Source: an uncultured Gammaproteobacteria bacterium (GTDB taxonomy: Bacteria; Pseudomonadota; Gammaproteobacteria; SZUA-140). Taken from it: a stretch of 8,926 nt of DNA. The DNA is taken from NCBI GenBank assembly GCA_945788675.1, contig CALZMY010000024.1, positions 1-8,926 on the forward strand, given 5' to 3'. Shown here piece by piece: positions 6,318 to 8,926 of the stretch; position 1 is the first letter of the stretch; every line of letters starts with the position of its first letter. A program made the translations under genes and the position numbers. A model generated the notes under the pieces. That model made no database searches and was not told the DNA's origin. It was given only the letters and a program-made list of their open reading frames with translations.

Positions 6318-6353
6318 TCAAAATAACCGAACCATTTTCGACCGAGGTAACCT

Positions 6354-7025
6354 ATGCAATCATTTCAATCACTCTTCGACTATGCGACAAAACGCAAGGG
6401 GGGTATTGAGGCGCTGGAGGCTCTATTACCCACACCCTTGAGCAGCAAACAGCTGGCAGCGATACCTGACGCCCGCTGGCTCGCAATGATGAGTCGCTGC
6501 ATCTTTCAAGCGGGATTTAGCTGGAAAGTGATCGACAAAAAATGGCCGCAGTTTGAGGAGGCCTTTGCAGGATTCAATCCCCAGCGTTGGCGGTATATGT
6601 CCAACGATGATTTTGATGCCTTGCTCAAAGACAGGCGCATCGTGCGTAACGCCACTAAAATCCTCACTGTTCGAGATAACGCCACCCTGCTCTGTGATCT
6701 GGCGGAAGCACACGGCAGCGCGGCGAAATTCTTTGCCGAATGGCCAACGGAAGATTACGTCGAGCTACTTATCCTGCTGAAAAAACGGGGTAGCCGTCTG
6801 GGTGGTCACTCAGCACAATATTTTTTACGCTTCATGGGCAAAGACTCTTTCATCACCAGCCCGGACGTAGTGACGGCGCTGATTCGCGAAGAAGTCATAA
6901 GCTCAGAACCAAAATCACAGCGCGACTTAACGGTAACACAACAAGCCTTCAATCAGTGGCAGCAAGAGAGCGGAAGATCATTGACACATATAAGCAAAGT
7001 ATTAGCATTTACTATTGGTACTTGA
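6354..7025 (+). CDS. DNA-3-methyladenine glycosylase I family protein, short zinc-less form
   Basis: 223 residues, Tag-like (COG2818 type), base-excision repair of alkylated DNA in the cytoplasm. RWLAMMSRCIFQAGFSWKVI at 41-60 aligns with the E. coli Tag segment holding Glu38 and Trp46. The Trp is kept (Trp57), but the Glu position is Cys49. FNPQRWRYMSNDDFDALL and RRIVRNATKI at 94-103 match the next Tag blocks, and LKKRGSRLGG at 142-151 lies in the helix-hairpin-helix region. The N-terminal CGW and YHDxEWG blocks and the C-terminal HxxxC that hold zinc in E. coli Tag are absent, so this is the alternative subgroup seen in other proteobacteria. GAGG lies 6 bases before the ATG. It is alone on the plus strand and converges on the GGDEF-EAL gene. 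Family is secure; activity on 3-methyladenine is inferred. Confidence 0.85.
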   Translation: MQSFQSLFDYATKRKGGIEALEALLPTPLSSKQLAAIPDARWLAMMSRCIFQAGFSWKVIDKKWPQFEEAFAGFNPQRWRYMSNDDFDALLKDRRIVRNATKILTVRDNATLLCDLAEAHGSAAKFFAEWPTEDYVELLILLKKRGSRLGGHSAQYFLRFMGKDSFITSPDVVTALIREEVISSEPKSQRDLTVTQQAFNQWQQESGRSLTHISKVLAFTIGT

Positions 7026-7048
7026 TTGCAATTAAGGAAGACACCCCT

Positions 7049-7074
7049 GGAAAAAGGATAGCAGCTCCTTTTCC
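7049..7074. terminator. Possible bidirectional terminator hairpin between convergent genes
   Basis: GGAAAAAGGA and TCCTTTTCC form a 9-pair stem with one bulged A and a 7-base loop, in the 99-base gap between two convergent stops. Neither side has a U run outside the stem, so it is a weak candidate, supported mainly by position. Confidence 0.3.
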
Positions 7075-7124
7075 CATTCTATTGATTCAATTAAGTATCG
7101 TGCCCACAACCCCTCAGATACAAT

Positions 7125-8926
7125 TTACGCATTCTTCTGTAGTAAAGTTCTACGGATTTCGTCTTCAGGTAGCGGTTTGTGAAATAGAAAACCCTGAACA
7201 CTATCACAACCTGTCGTTTTGAGAAAATCAAGTTGCTCCTGATTTTCTACCCCTTCGGCTATTACCTCTAAGCGTAAATCTTTAGCCATCGAGATGACGT
7301 TACTCGCAAGTTTAGTGGCATCCGGGTCGTCAATGATGCCATGTATGAAGCTGTGATCGAGTTTTAACGCATCTACTGGTAATTTTTTCAAATAGGTGAG
7401 GGACGAGTAGCCGGTACCAAAATCATCCAGATAGATGCGAACACCCATTTCCTTAAAGCGCTTTAGTGTTTCAATAGAGTAGCTAATGTTATCCATCATA
7501 ATAGACTCTGTGATCTCAATATGAAGTTGCTCGGGATTTAGCTGTGTTTCTTCAAGTATTTTTTCAACATCGTAGATTAGTTCTTTTTCACGAAATTGCC
7601 GTGCAGAAAGATTTACCGAAACAGAAACATCCTGTATTCCACCTTTAATCCATTCTGATATATGATTGCAAGATTGACGCATCACCCATTCCCCAATTGG
7701 AACGATCAAGCCACTTTCCTCTGCTAATGGGATGAACTGTTCGGGTAACATCTCAGTATCTAAATTTTTCCAGCGTAAAAGTGCTTCCAGTGAAGTAATC
7801 GCGTTGCTGTGCAAGTTAACAATGGGTTGGTAATAAATATAAAACTCTTCGTTATTTAGCGCTCTTCTGAGATTCGTTTCGAGAGAAATTCTCTTTTTGA
7901 TGCGATCCGCCATTTCCGACTGAAAAAACTGAATATTGTTTCGCCCCTTTCCCTTGGCATGATACATGGCCGCGTCAGCATTTTTTAATAGTGTATCGGT
8001 ATTGACGCCATCGCTGGGATAGTTCGCAATACCGATACTGGCACCAAGAAACATCTCCTTGTTATCGATAATAATTGGTTTCCGAAATAAACCAAGTATT
8101 TTTTCTGCGACTTTCAGCGCTTCTTCAGCACCATTATTATCTTCCATAAAGACGGTAAATTCATCCCCTCCAAAACGAGACACAGTATCTTCTTCTCTAA
8201 GGCAGGTTTTTATTTGTTTGCTGATTTGTTGTAAAAACAGATCGCCAGCGTAGTGCCCAAGAGAATCATTGAGATCCTTAAAATGGTCTATATCGATAAA
8301 TAACACTGAAAGTTTAATGTCATTACGACGAGCTCGAACAATGGCGTGGTTGAGCCTGTCTTTAAACAATGAACGGTTAGGCAGGTCTGTGAGTGGATCA
8401 TGATAGGCCTGGCGCTGCATTAAATCTTCCCTGGCCTTAATCTCGGTAATATCATAAAACACTCCAATGAGTTGTGTGATATTACCCACCAGGTCCGTCA
8501 CTGATGAAATAGTTAATCGTTGCGGAAAGGTCTCGCCATTCTTTCGCCGATTCCATATTTCACCCTGCCAGCGGCCAGTTTTTTGAATGGCCTGCCACAT
8601 CTTGCTATAAAACTCTTTTGGCTGTCTGTTAGATTGTAAAATACGAGGGTTTTTGCCGATGACTTCATCTGCAGAGAAGCCTGTTATCGCGGTGAAGGCG
8701 GGGTTAACTGATTGAATGATAGCATCGGCATCGGTCACCATAATACCTTCAATGGCTGATTCGTATACGTGTGAAGCTAATAAAAGTCTTTCATCCGATT
8801 TTAGTTTTTCGGTTATATCTGTTGATAGCAGCGTAAAACCTACTACACTCCCATCATCATCTTTAATAACGGTAATTCTTGACTCCAGCTGCCGCAATCC
8901 ATGCGCCGAAGGACGGGTGTGACTGA
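7125..8926 (-). CDS. PAS-GGDEF-EAL cyclic-di-GMP synthase/phosphodiesterase, 5' end cut by window edge
   Basis: Makes and degrades cyclic di-GMP, controlling motility, biofilm or related behaviour. The frame is open to the right edge, giving 599 visible residues (numbered from the first full codon). A TTG at 8897 could be read as a start, but the residues before it continue a PAS C-terminal strand, so the true start lies outside. Residues 1-40 are the end of one PAS domain (VVGFTLLSTDITEK); 47-162 are a second (NPAFTAITGFSADEVIGKNP, YDITEIK). The GGDEF domain has RFGGDEF at 250-256 and the product-inhibition site RxxD at 243-246. The EAL domain has EALLR at 380-384, NLSARQF at 438-444, EITES at 470-474, DDFGTGYSSL at 500-509, KLDHSF from 521, EGVE at 557-560 and QGF at 577-579, so both catalytic sites look intact. 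PAS ligand is unknown. The gene is visibly more AT-rich than the mlaA and DamX-like genes. Confidence 0.96.
   Translation of the reverse strand, partial: SHTRPSAHGLRQLESRITVIKDDDGSVVGFTLLSTDITEKLKSDERLLLASHVYESAIEGIMVTDADAIIQSVNPAFTAITGFSADEVIGKNPRILQSNRQPKEFYSKMWQAIQKTGRWQGEIWNRRKNGETFPQRLTISSVTDLVGNITQLIGVFYDITEIKAREDLMQRQAYHDPLTDLPNRSLFKDRLNHAIVRARRNDIKLSVLFIDIDHFKDLNDSLGHYAGDLFLQQISKQIKTCLREEDTVSRFGGDEFTVFMEDNNGAEEALKVAEKILGLFRKPIIIDNKEMFLGASIGIANYPSDGVNTDTLLKNADAAMYHAKGKGRNNIQFFQSEMADRIKKRISLETNLRRALNNEEFYIYYQPIVNLHSNAITSLEALLRWKNLDTEMLPEQFIPLAEESGLIVPIGEWVMRQSCNHISEWIKGGIQDVSVSVNLSARQFREKELIYDVEKILEETQLNPEQLHIEITESIMMDNISYSIETLKRFKEMGVRIYLDDFGTGYSSLTYLKKLPVDALKLDHSFIHGIIDDPDATKLASNVISMAKDLRLEVIAEGVENQEQLDFLKTTGCDSVQGFLFHKPLPEDEIRRTLLQKNA

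Larger units (their letters stand above)
5918..6353. other. Divergent intergenic region between mlaA and the glycosylase gene
   Basis: 436 bases without a convincing protein gene. From mlaA outward it holds the mlaA ribosome site, a possible mlaA promoter, repeat copy B, a possible plus-strand promoter overlapped by a 13-base tandem repeat, a 10-base palindrome AAGAGCTCTT (6179-6188), a 7-base-arm inverted repeat, and a 51-base palindromic element flanked by 8-base direct repeats. If the plus-strand promoter is real, the glycosylase mRNA has a leader of about 200 bases with two hairpins. Confidence 0.7.

Noticed and set aside
5621..6326. Plus-strand open frames across the mlaA 5' end and the intergenic region
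   Set aside because: They overlap mlaA antisense or have no ribosome site, domain or consistent composition.
8895..8897. TTG at 8897 as the start of the GGDEF-EAL gene
   Set aside because: The same frame stays open to the window edge and the residues before it continue a PAS domain; the start is outside.

Overview
The window looks like ordinary chromosome of a gammaproteobacterium. The protein set supports this: an MlaA/VacJ outer-membrane lipoprotein, a DamX-like AAA ATPase fused to a SPOR domain, the fused alpha/beta-hydrolase/OsmC protein and a short DNA-3-methyladenine glycosylase I. Genus cannot be assigned from the sequence alone. I see no phage, insertion sequence, CRISPR array, rRNA or tRNA.

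Layout. Positions 1-4904 hold four genes on the minus strand, read right to left: the DamX-like ATPase/SPOR protein (4904-3237), alpha/beta-hydrolase/OsmC (3182-1962), a membrane-anchored retropepsin-like aspartic protease (1948-743), and an RluA-type pseudouridine synthase (709 to beyond the left edge). Gaps of 53, 13 and 33 bases with no convincing terminator between them suggest one operon. mlaA (5917-5096) lies upstream on the same strand, separated by 191 bases that hold a possible terminator. A 436-base divergent intergenic region (5918-6353) separates mlaA from the plus-strand glycosylase gene (6354-7025). That gene converges on a PAS-GGDEF-EAL cyclic-di-GMP gene (stop at 7125) that runs open off the right edge.

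Function. The minus-strand genes mix envelope work (MlaA: outer-membrane lipid asymmetry; DamX-like: septal peptidoglycan binding; anchored protease) with stress and RNA functions (OsmC peroxide defence, pseudouridylation). The glycosylase is DNA alkylation repair. The GGDEF-EAL protein is a c-di-GMP synthase/phosphodiesterase with both active sites and the inhibitory site apparently intact; its 60-base lines look more AT-rich (about 37-40% GC in two lines counted) than lines from mlaA or the DamX-like gene (about 45-50%).

The least ordinary sequence is non-coding. Two diverged copies of a roughly 90-base repeat flank mlaA in the same orientation, one upstream of mlaA and one upstream of the DamX-like gene. 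Each contains a Shine-Dalgarno-like site exactly 8 bases before an ATG that opens a very short, partly conserved reading frame (MI-x-x-FN-x-GT). A separate 51-base palindromic element with exact 8-base flanking direct repeats sits just upstream of the glycosylase gene.
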